Notes under the pieces: model-generated
The model's input: the letters and a program-made list of their open reading frames with translations, nothing else
Database searches by the model: none
Told to the model about the DNA's origin: nothing
Position numbers and translations under genes: made by a program
Assembly: GCA_051011575.1 (NCBI GenBank)
Contig: JBPCTR010000230.1
Coordinates: 1 to 52,425 of the forward strand
Source: SHLQ01 sp051011575
GTDB taxonomy: Bacteria; Actinomycetota; Acidimicrobiia; Acidimicrobiales; SHLQ01
DNA length: 52,425 nt
Direction: 5' to 3'
Shown: in pieces, positions 7,440 to 15,740 of the stretch
How positions within the stretch are numbered: the stretch's first letter is position 1
Layout: each line of letters starts with the position of its first letter

Positions 7440-8186
7440 ATGTTCGAAGACCCAGCGCTGTTCGCGCTTGCTCTCGGTCGAGCCTCGGGTTGGGTTGCCA
7501 CCGTTCCGATCTTTGGGCCGGTGCGTACAACCGCGATCGGCCGCATCGGGTTGGCTGTTGCCATCGCGATGTTCGTCTCCGGCTCCATGCCGCCCACGGA
7601 CGTTCCATCTGAGCTCGGACCCATTGGCGTCGTTCTCGCCGGACAGGTTCTTTACGGCATGCTCCTCGGCTGGATCACATCGCTTGTGATCTCGGCCTTC
7701 GAGGCGGCAGGCGGCACGATCGATCTCGTGGGCGGTCTCTCGGCAGGCGCGGTGCTCGACCCATCGACAGGAACAAGTAACGCAACGGTCGCCCGACTCT
7801 TCCAAATGACATTTGTGGCGGTCCTCGTGATCACGAATGCTCACCTCCTCATCGTGGGAGGGTTCGTTCGCTCGTTCGCGCGGGTGCCCGCCACGACAAT
7901 TCCGGTGATCGGCGAGGATGACCTGTCGGCGATCGTTCGGGCCGCCGCCGATCTGCTGCTCGCATCACTGGAGATCGGTGCGCCGGTCGTGGGTGTGCTG
8001 ATCCTGGCGGAGGTGGCGATGGCTCTTGCCGCTCGATTCGCACCGCAGGCCAACATCTTCATGCTCAGCCTCCCCCTCAAGGCCATGATCGTCTTGGTGC
8101 TGCTCGCGAATGTCCTGCTATTCCTTCCCGTGTTCACCGAGCGAATCACCGAGGAGGCGGCCACGCTCCTCGTGAGGGTCGGTTGA
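7440..8186 (+). CDS. fliR: Flagellar export gate protein FliR (248 aa)
   Basis: FliR completes the export gate with FliP and FliQ. The protein is highly hydrophobic with about six predicted membrane helices and FliR-type features: an N-terminal RASGWVATVPIFGPVRTTAI, the central FEAAGGTIDLVGGLSAGAVL, and a C-terminal LAARFAPQANIFMLSLPLKA. Length is family-typical. The start lies immediately after the fliQ stop (TGATCATG), suggesting coupling. Confidence 0.95.
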   Translation: MFEDPALFALALGRASGWVATVPIFGPVRTTAIGRIGLAVAIAMFVSGSMPPTDVPSELGPIGVVLAGQVLYGMLLGWITSLVISAFEAAGGTIDLVGGLSAGAVLDPSTGTSNATVARLFQMTFVAVLVITNAHLLIVGGFVRSFARVPATTIPVIGEDDLSAIVRAAADLLLASLEIGAPVVGVLILAEVAMALAARFAPQANIFMLSLPLKAMIVLVLLANVLLFLPVFTERITEEAATLLVRVG

Positions 8187-8189
8187 CGC

Positions 8190-8510
8190 ATGGCATCGGA
8201 CGCACCGGAGGAGCTGTGGGCACGAGAATGCCTGGGCGTAGGGCCGCGCGCGGGGGTCCGCGAGGTCAAGCGTGCGCACCGAGTGCTCTCGAAGCGACAC
8301 CACCCCGACCGCGGTGGAGATCCCGACACGTTCGCGGACATCCAATACGCGTACGAGCTGCTGCGACAGATCGACGAGCCGGCGATCGTGTGGCTCACCG
8401 ACGAACCTCACGACCCGGAGTCTCCCTGGTTCGCGTACGACTCTCCACCGCCTCCCCGCAAAAAGACGTTTCGCCGACTCTTCGACGAAGCGGTGCGGGA
8501 TCGGTACTGA
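8190..8510 (+). CDS. J-domain (DnaJ-like) protein within flagellar operon (106 aa)
   Basis: J domains stimulate Hsp70 ATPases. Residues about 8-62 form a J domain: helix II VREVKRAHRVLSKRHHPDRG with the invariant HPD motif, then FADIQYAYELL. The remaining 45 residues are proline-rich and end with a basic/acidic helix (KKTFRRLFDEAVRDRY); no zinc-finger or substrate-binding domain is present. It starts three bases after the fliR stop and is followed by 127 bases before flhB. No Hsp70 gene is in the window. J proteins are not standard flagellar genes, so a role in export or assembly is inference. Confidence 0.88.
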   Translation: MASDAPEELWARECLGVGPRAGVREVKRAHRVLSKRHHPDRGGDPDTFADIQYAYELLRQIDEPAIVWLTDEPHDPESPWFAYDSPPPPRKKTFRRLFDEAVRDRY

Positions 8511-8637
8511 CCCAGAAGCTGGGCCATTCGACTCATATCGAGTCTTGATGGGCCGAACTACCCACTAGGCGAACCGCGCAAGCGGAGAAGGACAACAGGT
8601 CGGCGGTAGGGATGTTCCCGTTCGCCGGCACGGCACC

Positions 8638-9699
8638 ATGGCGAAGCCCGCAGATACTCGTAGCGAGAAGGCGACCCCCAAGAAGCGACGCGACGCGCGG
8701 CGCCGAGGCGAGGCTGCCCGATCCACAGAACTCCCCCAGTCGGTCACTCTGGTGGCGGCGATCGCAATCCTCACGCCGGTCCTCGCAGCGATGTGGGATC
8801 AGCTCCAGGCCGACACGATCGGCCTGATCCAGACCTCGGATCGATTGGACCCCAGCCTGATCGCCGCCGACGGCGCGCGCGCGATGTCGAACGCGGCGAT
8901 GACGTTGGTCCCGATGTTGGTATTGATCATCCTCGTGAGCGTTGCGGCACAGGTCGGTCTCGCTGGCCTTCCGAACCTCCACAAGCTCAAACCGAAGTTC
9001 GACAGCCTCAAGCCGCAGAACGGATTGAAAAAGATCTTCTCCCGCCAGCAGCTCTGGGAGCTCGGCCGCACCGTGCTCAAACTCTCGCTGCTCGGCGTCG
9101 TCGCGCTGCTGGTAGGCGATCGGCTGACGAGTTTCATCTCGCTCGGACCTGCACCACTCGCCGCGATCTTCGACGAGTGGCAGACGGTGCTCGAGGGTCT
9201 GGCGGTGGGTGTCGCCCTTCTCGGTCTCCTCATTGGATTCGCCGACACCGTCATCTCGAAGCGCAACTTTGAACGACAGCTCAAGATGAGCAAACAGGAG
9301 ATCAAGGACGAGATGAAACAGAGCGAAGGCGATCCGCTCATCCGCAGTCAGATCCGACAGGCACAGGCTCGCCTCTCCCGTACTCGGATGCTCGCGGCGG
9401 TCGCCGATGCAACCGTCGTGGTCACGAATCCGACACACCTCTCGGTCGCCCTTCGCTACGACGAGACCGATGACGCTCCGATCGTCGTGGCGAAGGGTGC
9501 AGACGAACTCGCCATGCGCATGCGCACCGAAGCGCGGCGCCACGGCGTACCGATTCGAGAGAACAAGCCGATCGCGCGTTCGCTGTTCGCCACAGCCAAT
9601 GTCGGCGATGAGATCCCGGTGGCGTTGTATCGCGCCGTTGCTCAGCTGCTCGCATCGATCCTGTCGGCCGGCTCTTCAACCATCGGAGCGCAGCGATGA
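8638..9699 (+). CDS. flhB: Flagellar export switch protein FlhB (353 aa)
   Basis: FlhB sets substrate specificity of the flagellar export machine, switching from hook to filament proteins after self-cleavage. The N-terminus (EKATPKKRRDARRRGEAARS) is the family signature, followed by four membrane helices and a cytoplasmic domain. The autocleavage motif NPTH is at residues 264-267, followed by LSVALRYDE and later HGVPIRENKPIARSLF. No strong ribosome binding site is seen before ATG 8638. Its stop overlaps the flhA start (ATGA). FliK, its partner in switching, is at 19112. Confidence 0.95.
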   Translation: MAKPADTRSEKATPKKRRDARRRGEAARSTELPQSVTLVAAIAILTPVLAAMWDQLQADTIGLIQTSDRLDPSLIAADGARAMSNAAMTLVPMLVLIILVSVAAQVGLAGLPNLHKLKPKFDSLKPQNGLKKIFSRQQLWELGRTVLKLSLLGVVALLVGDRLTSFISLGPAPLAAIFDEWQTVLEGLAVGVALLGLLIGFADTVISKRNFERQLKMSKQEIKDEMKQSEGDPLIRSQIRQAQARLSRTRMLAAVADATVVVTNPTHLSVALRYDETDDAPIVVAKGADELAMRMRTEARRHGVPIRENKPIARSLFATANVGDEIPVALYRAVAQLLASILSAGSSTIGAQR

Positions 9700-11768
9700 C
9701 AGCACCCGTTCGTCCCGCAACCCGACTCGCCCAGCTGGGCATCCCATTTCTGATCGTCAGCATCGTCGTCGTGATGGTGGTGCCACTTCCCGCGGTGATG
9801 ATCGACCTGCTCATCTCGTTCAATCTCGGTGTCGCACTCGTGATCATGCTGACGTCGATGATCGTCAATGAACCGCTGCAGTTCTCGGTATTCCCGGCTC
9901 TGTTGCTCGTGACGACCCTGTTCCGTCTGGCGCTCAACATCTCGACGACACGGCTGATCCTGTCCGAGGGGCGCGGCGGTGCCGTCATCGAGACGTTCGG
10001 TGGCTTCGTTGTCGGCGGCAACATCGTCATCGGACTCGTGATCTTCCTCATACTCGTCGTGATTCAGTTCGCCGTGGTCACCACCGGCGCCGGGCGAGTC
10101 GCCGAGGTGTCGGCCCGATTCACCCTCGATGCGATGCCCGGAAAGCAAATGGCCATCGATGGCGAGCTGAATTCCGGATCGATTACCGAGGCCGAGGCCA
10201 CACGCCGACGTCGGCTCGTCGCCCAGGAAGCTGATTTCTATGGGTCCATGGACGGCGCATCAAAGTTCGTGAAGGGAGACGCGATCGCCTCGGTCGTGAT
10301 CGTGGTGATCAATCTCCTCGGTGGGATCGCGATCGGAGCCATTCAGCTCGGCTTGTCGATAAGCGACTCCGTCACCCGATTCGCACTCCTGTCCGTCGGC
10401 GATGGGCTCGTGTCGCAGATTCCGGCCCTCCTGATCTCGGTGGCGTCAGGCATCGTCGTCACTCGAGCGGTCAGCGACCATGATGGCGGACTCGGCAGCG
10501 ACCTCTGGACTCAACTGCTGCAGGACAAACGTGTTCTGGGCGTCGCGTCAGCGGCCATGCTTCTCGTGGCACTCATGCCAGGTATTCCGAAGATTCCGTT
10601 TCTCCTGATTGCAGCCGCGCTCGGCGCCGGCACCCTCCGACCCGAGTCGGAGCCCGTGGAAGGCGACGAGACGACAGGCGGACGCAACCTCACCCCGGCA
10701 GCGTCAGCGACTGCTGACGCCGAGGACCTCGCTCTCGACATTCGGGTCGAGCCACTCGAGATCGCGCTGGCGCCCGACCTCTTCGACCTCGTCGATCCCG
10801 ACCGAGGTGGCACGCTGCTCACTCGGGTGGCCTCGCTTCGGCGAAAGATCGCGCTCGACCTCGGCCTCATCATCCCGCTGGTTCGGACCCGCGACGAGGT
10901 GACCCTCCCCCGTTCGACCTATGTGATTCGGATGAACGGAGTCGAAGCCGGACGCGGTGAGCTTCCACTCGGCAAATCATTGGTCCTGGTTCCTGGCGAC
11001 GACCTCGCGCTACACGGAGAAGTCACCGTCGACCCGGTGTTCGGCCTCCCCGCTGCCTGGGTCTCGTCGGACATCGCAGAGATCCAGGAGCGTCAGGGGC
11101 GAACCGTGATCGACCGTCCGTCGGTCATGGTCACGCATCTCTCCGAGCTGGTTACATCGCGCGCCGATGAGCTTCTCAGCCGGCAATCGGTTCAGGAACT
11201 CGTCGAAGGGGTCGCTGCAACCGCACCTGCGGTTGCGAACGAGGTGGGTGGCGACGTACTCACGCTCGCCGAGCTCCATGATGTGCTCCGAGGCTTGCTG
11301 CGTGAACGGGTTCCGATCCGCGACCTCACTCGAATCCTCGAAGCGATCAGCGCTCGGGCGCGGACCTCACGCGATCCCGATGCGCTCCTCGAGGCGGCGC
11401 GTACGGCTCTCTCCAGCGTTCTGACCGCTCAGGTCTCCCCCGAGGGAATCCTGCGGCCGATCACGCTCGATCCACTGCTCGAACAGCGCCTCATCGAATC
11501 GGTTCGGGCCGGCGAGAACGGGAGTTTCCTGGCGGTCGAGCCCGGCATCACCGAGCAATTCCTCGCGTCCGCCGACGAGCAGATCCTCGCTGCAGAACGA
11601 CTCGGCCACGAGCCGATCATCGTGTGCAGCGCCAGTCTTCGCCAGGTCATCCGCAGGCTGCTCGCCGCGGGCCGACCCGGCCTGCGCGTGTTGTCTTTCG
11701 CCGAATTGACCGACGGACCCACCATCGAACCATTGGGAGTGATCAATGTCTCTACCGAGAACGTATGA
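9696..11768 (+). CDS. flhA: Flagellar export protein FlhA (690 aa)
   Basis: FlhA forms the nonameric export ring that receives chaperone-substrate complexes and uses the proton motive force. The N-terminal half has about eight membrane helices with family motifs (LISFNLGVALVIMLTSMIVN, FPALLLVTTLFRLALNISTT, AEVSARFTLDAMPGKQMAID). The C-terminal cytoplasmic half begins near residue 345 and includes LPRSTYVIRMNGVEAGRGEL and VPIRDLTRILEAISARARTS. Length is normal. It overlaps flhB by four bases and the flhF-like gene by 23. Confidence 0.97.
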   Translation: MTAPVRPATRLAQLGIPFLIVSIVVVMVVPLPAVMIDLLISFNLGVALVIMLTSMIVNEPLQFSVFPALLLVTTLFRLALNISTTRLILSEGRGGAVIETFGGFVVGGNIVIGLVIFLILVVIQFAVVTTGAGRVAEVSARFTLDAMPGKQMAIDGELNSGSITEAEATRRRRLVAQEADFYGSMDGASKFVKGDAIASVVIVVINLLGGIAIGAIQLGLSISDSVTRFALLSVGDGLVSQIPALLISVASGIVVTRAVSDHDGGLGSDLWTQLLQDKRVLGVASAAMLLVALMPGIPKIPFLLIAAALGAGTLRPESEPVEGDETTGGRNLTPAASATADAEDLALDIRVEPLEIALAPDLFDLVDPDRGGTLLTRVASLRRKIALDLGLIIPLVRTRDEVTLPRSTYVIRMNGVEAGRGELPLGKSLVLVPGDDLALHGEVTVDPVFGLPAAWVSSDIAEIQERQGRTVIDRPSVMVTHLSELVTSRADELLSRQSVQELVEGVAATAPAVANEVGGDVLTLAELHDVLRGLLRERVPIRDLTRILEAISARARTSRDPDALLEAARTALSSVLTAQVSPEGILRPITLDPLLEQRLIESVRAGENGSFLAVEPGITEQFLASADEQILAAERLGHEPIIVCSASLRQVIRRLLAAGRPGLRVLSFAELTDGPTIEPLGVINVSTENV

Positions 11769-12636
11769 GGGAACGACGATCGAGGACGCCCTGTTGGCGG
11801 CAGCCGCCGACCTGGGCGATGACCTCGAGATCGTCGACGCCTCGAAGGTTCGCATGGGCGGCATCTTCGGTTTCTTCGCACGCGAAGGATTCGTCGTGAC
11901 GGCCGAGCGACGAAGGAAACGCCGTTCGGCGGATGACGAGTCGTTCAACGACGTGCTCCTGTCGCTCGCCGACTCGGTCGCCGACCGCTACGAGGCACCC
12001 ACCATCGACCTCACGACGCGGGGCGAGGCCTCCCCGTCGACGCGGACACCGGCACTCGATGAGCACCCTGAAGCCGCGATGATCGACCTGACGAACACAG
12101 CTGCCAACGAGCACCCGGTTGAAACCGAATCCGGTTCATTCGGACTGATCGACCTCCGCGAACGGCGCCGAATCTCGGCACCCGCCGCGGTCGTACAGGA
12201 GTCACCGGCCATTCCGCCGCCCTCGCCGGCGCCGGCGCCGGTCGAAGCTGCCCCCGCCTTTCCGGTGGATCCACCCTTCAGCTTCGGCTCCGAACGGCCA
12301 TCCAAGCTGCGCTCCCAACTGAGCGGGCCGCAATGGAGTCTTATCTCGCTACGCGACCTCGGCGTTCCGAAGCCGACTCTCGACGCGCTCGCACACGCTG
12401 GGCCGAGCACCGACCTGGAATGGGTTCGGGCGTTGACACACGCCATCGACACCCAGATCGGATCGATGTCGGCCACGGGCACGCTACGCATGTCCGCCGA
12501 CGGTCACCCGGGTGCGGTTGAGCTCGTGAATGCCCTCGAAGGCGGCGTGCGGCCCGACGCGCTGGTGATCGATGGTGAGCGCATCGCTGCCACGGCCGAA
12601 CAGCTGGCCCTCTCGATCCGCGAGTGCCTCCGATGA
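11746..12636 (+). CDS. FlhF-like protein lacking the GTPase domain (296 aa)
   Basis: The N-terminal ~60 residues (RTYEGTTIEDALLAAAADLG, EIVDASKVRMGGIFGFFARE) match the N-terminal region of FlhF, the SRP-type GTPase that positions flagella. A Pro/Ala/Glu-rich linker follows. Residues about 195-245 (WSLISLRDLGVPKPTLDALA, LEWVRALTHAI) resemble the FlhF N domain helices, but no Walker A (GxxxxGKT) or other G motifs exist before the stop. Reading is uninterrupted, so this is not an obvious frameshift. It occupies the usual flhF place after flhA, overlapping it by 23 bases, and no FlhG is present. Its function without GTPase is unknown; a scaffold for placement or export is inference. Confidence 0.75.
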   Translation: MSLPRTYEGTTIEDALLAAAADLGDDLEIVDASKVRMGGIFGFFAREGFVVTAERRRKRRSADDESFNDVLLSLADSVADRYEAPTIDLTTRGEASPSTRTPALDEHPEAAMIDLTNTAANEHPVETESGSFGLIDLRERRRISAPAAVVQESPAIPPPSPAPAPVEAAPAFPVDPPFSFGSERPSKLRSQLSGPQWSLISLRDLGVPKPTLDALAHAGPSTDLEWVRALTHAIDTQIGSMSATGTLRMSADGHPGAVELVNALEGGVRPDALVIDGERIAATAEQLALSIRECLR

Positions 12637-12869
12637 TCAGAGGAGCACTCAGCTTTGTGGGACTCATCATCATGGCCGTGCTGCTCCTGGGCGCGGTTCA
12701 GGGGCGTATGAGCATCGGTGACGTGGCGTCTCGGGGCGTTGTGATCGTCGTCGCCATCGCTGTCGTCGACAAGATCGTCGCGCCGGTTCTCAGCATGGGG
12801 ATCCAGGCGACGACACCGAAGAACGACAAGACGTTGCCCTTCGATGCGCCGATCGACCCCGGCGAATAA
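12633..12869 (+). CDS. Small two-helix membrane protein (78 aa)
   Basis: Not recognised. ATG 12633 overlaps the stop of the flhF-like gene (ATGA). Two hydrophobic segments, residues about 5-25 (ALSFVGLIIMAVLLLGAVQG) and 34-56 (GVVIVVAIAVVDKIVAPVLS), are followed by a soluble acidic tail ending FDAPIDPGE. The tight coupling argues for a real gene working with the flagellar export or placement proteins. About 180 bases without a gene follow, before flgB. Confidence 0.65.
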   Translation: MIRGALSFVGLIIMAVLLLGAVQGRMSIGDVASRGVVIVVAIAVVDKIVAPVLSMGIQATTPKNDKTLPFDAPIDPGE

Positions 12870-13049
12870 TTCTCTCGACCCACCTCAACTCGATCGGAGA
12901 TCGGTCGACAGGATCACCACACCTGAGACATACGACCTGCTTGGCGGCTGGTCCTCGGGCACGGAAGGCAAGTGACGTTCACGGACGAACGGCGGAGAGG
13001 AAGCGGAGACACCTGACGGTGTGTCGGTTTCCGACTGGCGGAGGCGGAG

Positions 13050-13400
13050 ATGAACGACTTGTTCACCGATACGACGACGTGGGCGCTCGAACACGCCCTC
13101 GACGCTGTCGCGGAACGACAGCGTGTCGCATCCCACAACATCGCGAATTCGGCGACGCCCGGCTTCCGTTCCAAACGCGTCGATTTCGAAAAGGAACTCG
13201 CCGGCGCTCTCCGGAACGACTCTCGACATGCGGCGATCCTCGTCCGAGCAGCGAACACGCCGGTCGGACTCAACAACAACGACGTCTCCCTCGAGGAGGA
13301 GTCGGCGATTCTGATGCGATCCGAGCTTCTGTACGAGGCGCTCGTCGCAGCCGAGAACTACAAACTCGGTCTGCTGCGCACGGCGATCGGTGGTTCGTGA
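13050..13400 (+). CDS. flgB: Flagellar proximal rod protein FlgB (116 aa)
   Basis: FlgB forms the cell-proximal rod with FlgC and FliE. The N-terminal rod motif AERQRVASHNIANSATPGFR (with HNIANSxTPGF) and the C-terminal helix LLYEALVAAENYKLGLLRTA are family-typical. GGAGGCGGAG just upstream provides a ribosome binding site. It probably begins a transcription unit, as 180 bases of noncoding DNA precede it. The stop overlaps the flgC start (TGATG). Confidence 0.95.
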   Translation: MNDLFTDTTTWALEHALDAVAERQRVASHNIANSATPGFRSKRVDFEKELAGALRNDSRHAAILVRAANTPVGLNNNDVSLEEESAILMRSELLYEALVAAENYKLGLLRTAIGGS

Positions 13401-13804
13401 TGCCGCTGTTCCAGGCGCTCGACACCGCAGTGAGCGGCGCAACCATGACACGCATGTGGCTCGACGCGATCGCCGACAACGTCGCGAACATCAACACCAC
13501 ACGCCCACCCGACGAGGAGCCGTTTCGCGCCCGACAGGTCATCGCACAGTCGGTGACGGGGTCCGACGGAACCGGCCGCGGCGTACAGGTCCGCGAGATC
13601 ACTCTCAACGATCGTAACCCGAAGCTGATCTACGACCCGACCCACCCCCACGCCGACGAGTTCGGCATCGTGCAGATGCCCAACGTCGAACTCGATCAGG
13701 AGATGACGAACCTTCTGATCGCGAATCGCGTGTACGGCATGAATCTCGCGGTCATGGACCGTGCGGTCAACGCCTATCGATCCGCGCTGCAGATCGGGCG
13801 GTGA
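13400..13804 (+). CDS. flgC: Flagellar proximal rod protein FlgC (134 aa)
   Basis: Proximal rod subunit. It starts MPLFQALDTAVSGATMTRMW, with the rod motif IADNVANINTTRPPDEEPFR in place of the usual NIANxxTT, and the C-terminal VYGMNLAVMDRAVNAYRSAL that packs in the D0 domain. The central YDPTHPHADEFGIVQMPNVE is highly characteristic of FlgC. Starts and stops overlap both neighbours by one to two bases. Confidence 0.96.
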   Translation: MPLFQALDTAVSGATMTRMWLDAIADNVANINTTRPPDEEPFRARQVIAQSVTGSDGTGRGVQVREITLNDRNPKLIYDPTHPHADEFGIVQMPNVELDQEMTNLLIANRVYGMNLAVMDRAVNAYRSALQIGR

Positions 13805-14097
13805 TGGCAGTGATCCCTCCAATCAGCTCGGGCATTGCGCCAATCACATCGGCTCCGGCACCGACGTCGACGGGAACACCTGCGATCGGCGGCAACTTTC
13901 TCGACGGCTTGAAAGAGGCGCTCGACTCGACCGGCGAAGCCAATGCTCTCGCCCAGGATCTGGCGACTGGAAATCTCAGCGACATTCACCGCTTCACGGC
14001 CACATCGGCCAAGGCGGGGCTTGCTCTCGAACTCACTGTGGCCGTTCGCGACCGGGCCCTCTCGGCATACCAGGAAGTCATGAGGATGCAGCTCTGA
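13804..14097 (+). CDS. fliE: Flagellar hook-basal body adapter FliE (97 aa)
   Basis: FliE links the MS ring to the rod. The C-terminal half (DIHRFTATSAKAGLALELTV, RDRALSAYQEVMRMQL) matches the FliE helical core, and the N-terminal region is Ala/Pro/Thr-rich. I take ATG 13804 rather than GTG 13801 because TGATG overlap with the flgC stop repeats the pattern of the neighbours. Confidence 0.93.
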   Translation: MAVIPPISSGIAPITSAPAPTSTGTPAIGGNFLDGLKEALDSTGEANALAQDLATGNLSDIHRFTATSAKAGLALELTVAVRDRALSAYQEVMRMQL

Positions 14098-14135
14098 TGC
14101 ACACGACCTCGACATCGACGGAAGGAATCTGAGGC

Positions 14136-15740
14136 ATGGAAGACGAACGGACGACGGGCGCTGCCCGTCTCCTCGAGCCGATCAGCTCGATGGCGCCACA
14201 TCAGATGGCGATATCGGCGCTCCTCGCGCTCGCCGCGATCGTCGGCAGCTTTGCGCTGTTCCAGTGGTCGACCGCGCCCGCATATCAGGCGTTTCTCGTC
14301 GGCGAAGAACCCTCGGTGGTATCCGACTCGATCACTGAGCTCGAGTCCGCTGGCATTCCCTATCGGGTGTCCGCTGGCGGCACGACGCTCGAGGTACCTC
14401 GTGATCAGCTCGCCGATGCTGAGGTCCGGCTGGCGGCCGCCGGCGTCAGCGGTTCGTCGGTAACCGGATACGAGCTGCTCGATGATCAGGGCTTCTCCAC
14501 ATCATCTTTTCAGCAGCGCATCAACTTTCAACGTGCACTCGAGGGTGAACTCACCCGAACGATCATGGAGATGGACCACGTCCTCGTGGCGAGCGTGCAC
14601 CTCTCCATCCCCGAGGACGAACTGTTCACCGACGATGAAGAGCCCCCGACCGCGGCCGTCGTGATCGATCCCGCCGGAACCATCGGACGCCAGGGTGTCG
14701 ATGGCATCGTGAGCGTCGTTTCATCCGCCGTCCCGGGAATGGCACCCGAAGGCGTGACGGTCACAGACACGTCGGGCCGTGTTCTCACCGACAACGGGTC
14801 AGCAGCTTCATCGAGCGGACTCGAGGCCCGACGGTCGCTCGAACAGCAGCTCGAGACGTCAGCGCAGACCATGTTGATCGCCGCGTTCGGACCTGAGAAT
14901 GCAATGGTTCGAGTGTCGGCTGAGCTCGATCTCGACGACAGCGAACGCGAAACAGTGACGTACAACCCTGAGTCGCAGATCGCGATCCGCGAGCAGATCA
15001 TTCAAGAGTCATATGTGGCAGATGGCGACGATGCCGCCGGCATCGTCGGCGTCACCGACGACATCAATACCGGGATCCCCGATCTCGAGGCGGGCGGGTC
15101 TGACTACACCCGCAACGAACAAACCTCGGAATACGGCATCGATCGGGTGCGAACGGTCGAACGAAATTCCTCGGGAGATGTGACCCGACTCTCGGTGGCC
15201 GTCGTAGTCAACGAATCGCTCGACCCCCAGCCCGATCTCGCCCAGGTGGCTCAGGTCGTGTCGGCAGCGGTCGGCTTGAACGAGGCGCGCGGCGACGTGA
15301 TCGCCGTCGAGGCGATTCCGTTCGACGAAGAGTTCGCGGCTGATATCGCTGAGTTCATACCCGAGCCGCCTGCGGCGGACCCGTTGGCACCGATCGCGCC
15401 GTACCTGGGAATTCTGAAGACGGCGTTCGCCGTGCTTCTCCTCGTGCTGGTCGTGCTCTCGCTGCGAAAGGGAACCAAGACCCTGACCGCGACGCTCAAG
15501 CCGGTCGCGGTCGATCTCACCGCAATCGAGGCTGCCGACGCGGAATCTTCGAGCAGTGGTGATGAGATCTCCAAATCCGGCGACTCCGACGCTTCGGAAA
15601 ACGAGGGCTCCGAGGAAGCGCTCGCCCTGGAGCGAGGCGCGGCGGCTGCTGACGACGTGATGCGGATCATCGATCAACAGCCGATCGAGGTAGCCAGCCT
15701 GCTTCGAAGCTGGGCGAACGACGCGGCGGTGAGTAACTGA
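14136..15740 (+). CDS. fliF: Flagellar MS-ring protein FliF (534 aa)
   Basis: FliF builds the membrane MS ring that templates rod, export gate and C ring. One N-terminal helix (about residues 24-43) and one near residues 425-447 (ILKTAFAVLLLVLVVLSLRK) flank the periplasmic ring-building domains: GTTLEVPRDQLADAEVRLAA, GYELLDDQGFSTSSFQQRIN, FQRALEGELTRTI. The C-terminal cytoplasmic tail is acidic and should carry the FliG-binding segment. ATG 14136 has GGAAGGAA upstream. The stop overlaps fliG. Confidence 0.96.
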   Translation: MEDERTTGAARLLEPISSMAPHQMAISALLALAAIVGSFALFQWSTAPAYQAFLVGEEPSVVSDSITELESAGIPYRVSAGGTTLEVPRDQLADAEVRLAAAGVSGSSVTGYELLDDQGFSTSSFQQRINFQRALEGELTRTIMEMDHVLVASVHLSIPEDELFTDDEEPPTAAVVIDPAGTIGRQGVDGIVSVVSSAVPGMAPEGVTVTDTSGRVLTDNGSAASSSGLEARRSLEQQLETSAQTMLIAAFGPENAMVRVSAELDLDDSERETVTYNPESQIAIREQIIQESYVADGDDAAGIVGVTDDINTGIPDLEAGGSDYTRNEQTSEYGIDRVRTVERNSSGDVTRLSVAVVVNESLDPQPDLAQVAQVVSAAVGLNEARGDVIAVEAIPFDEEFAADIAEFIPEPPAADPLAPIAPYLGILKTAFAVLLLVLVVLSLRKGTKTLTATLKPVAVDLTAIEAADAESSSSGDEISKSGDSDASENEGSEEALALERGAAAADDVMRIIDQQPIEVASLLRSWANDAAVSN

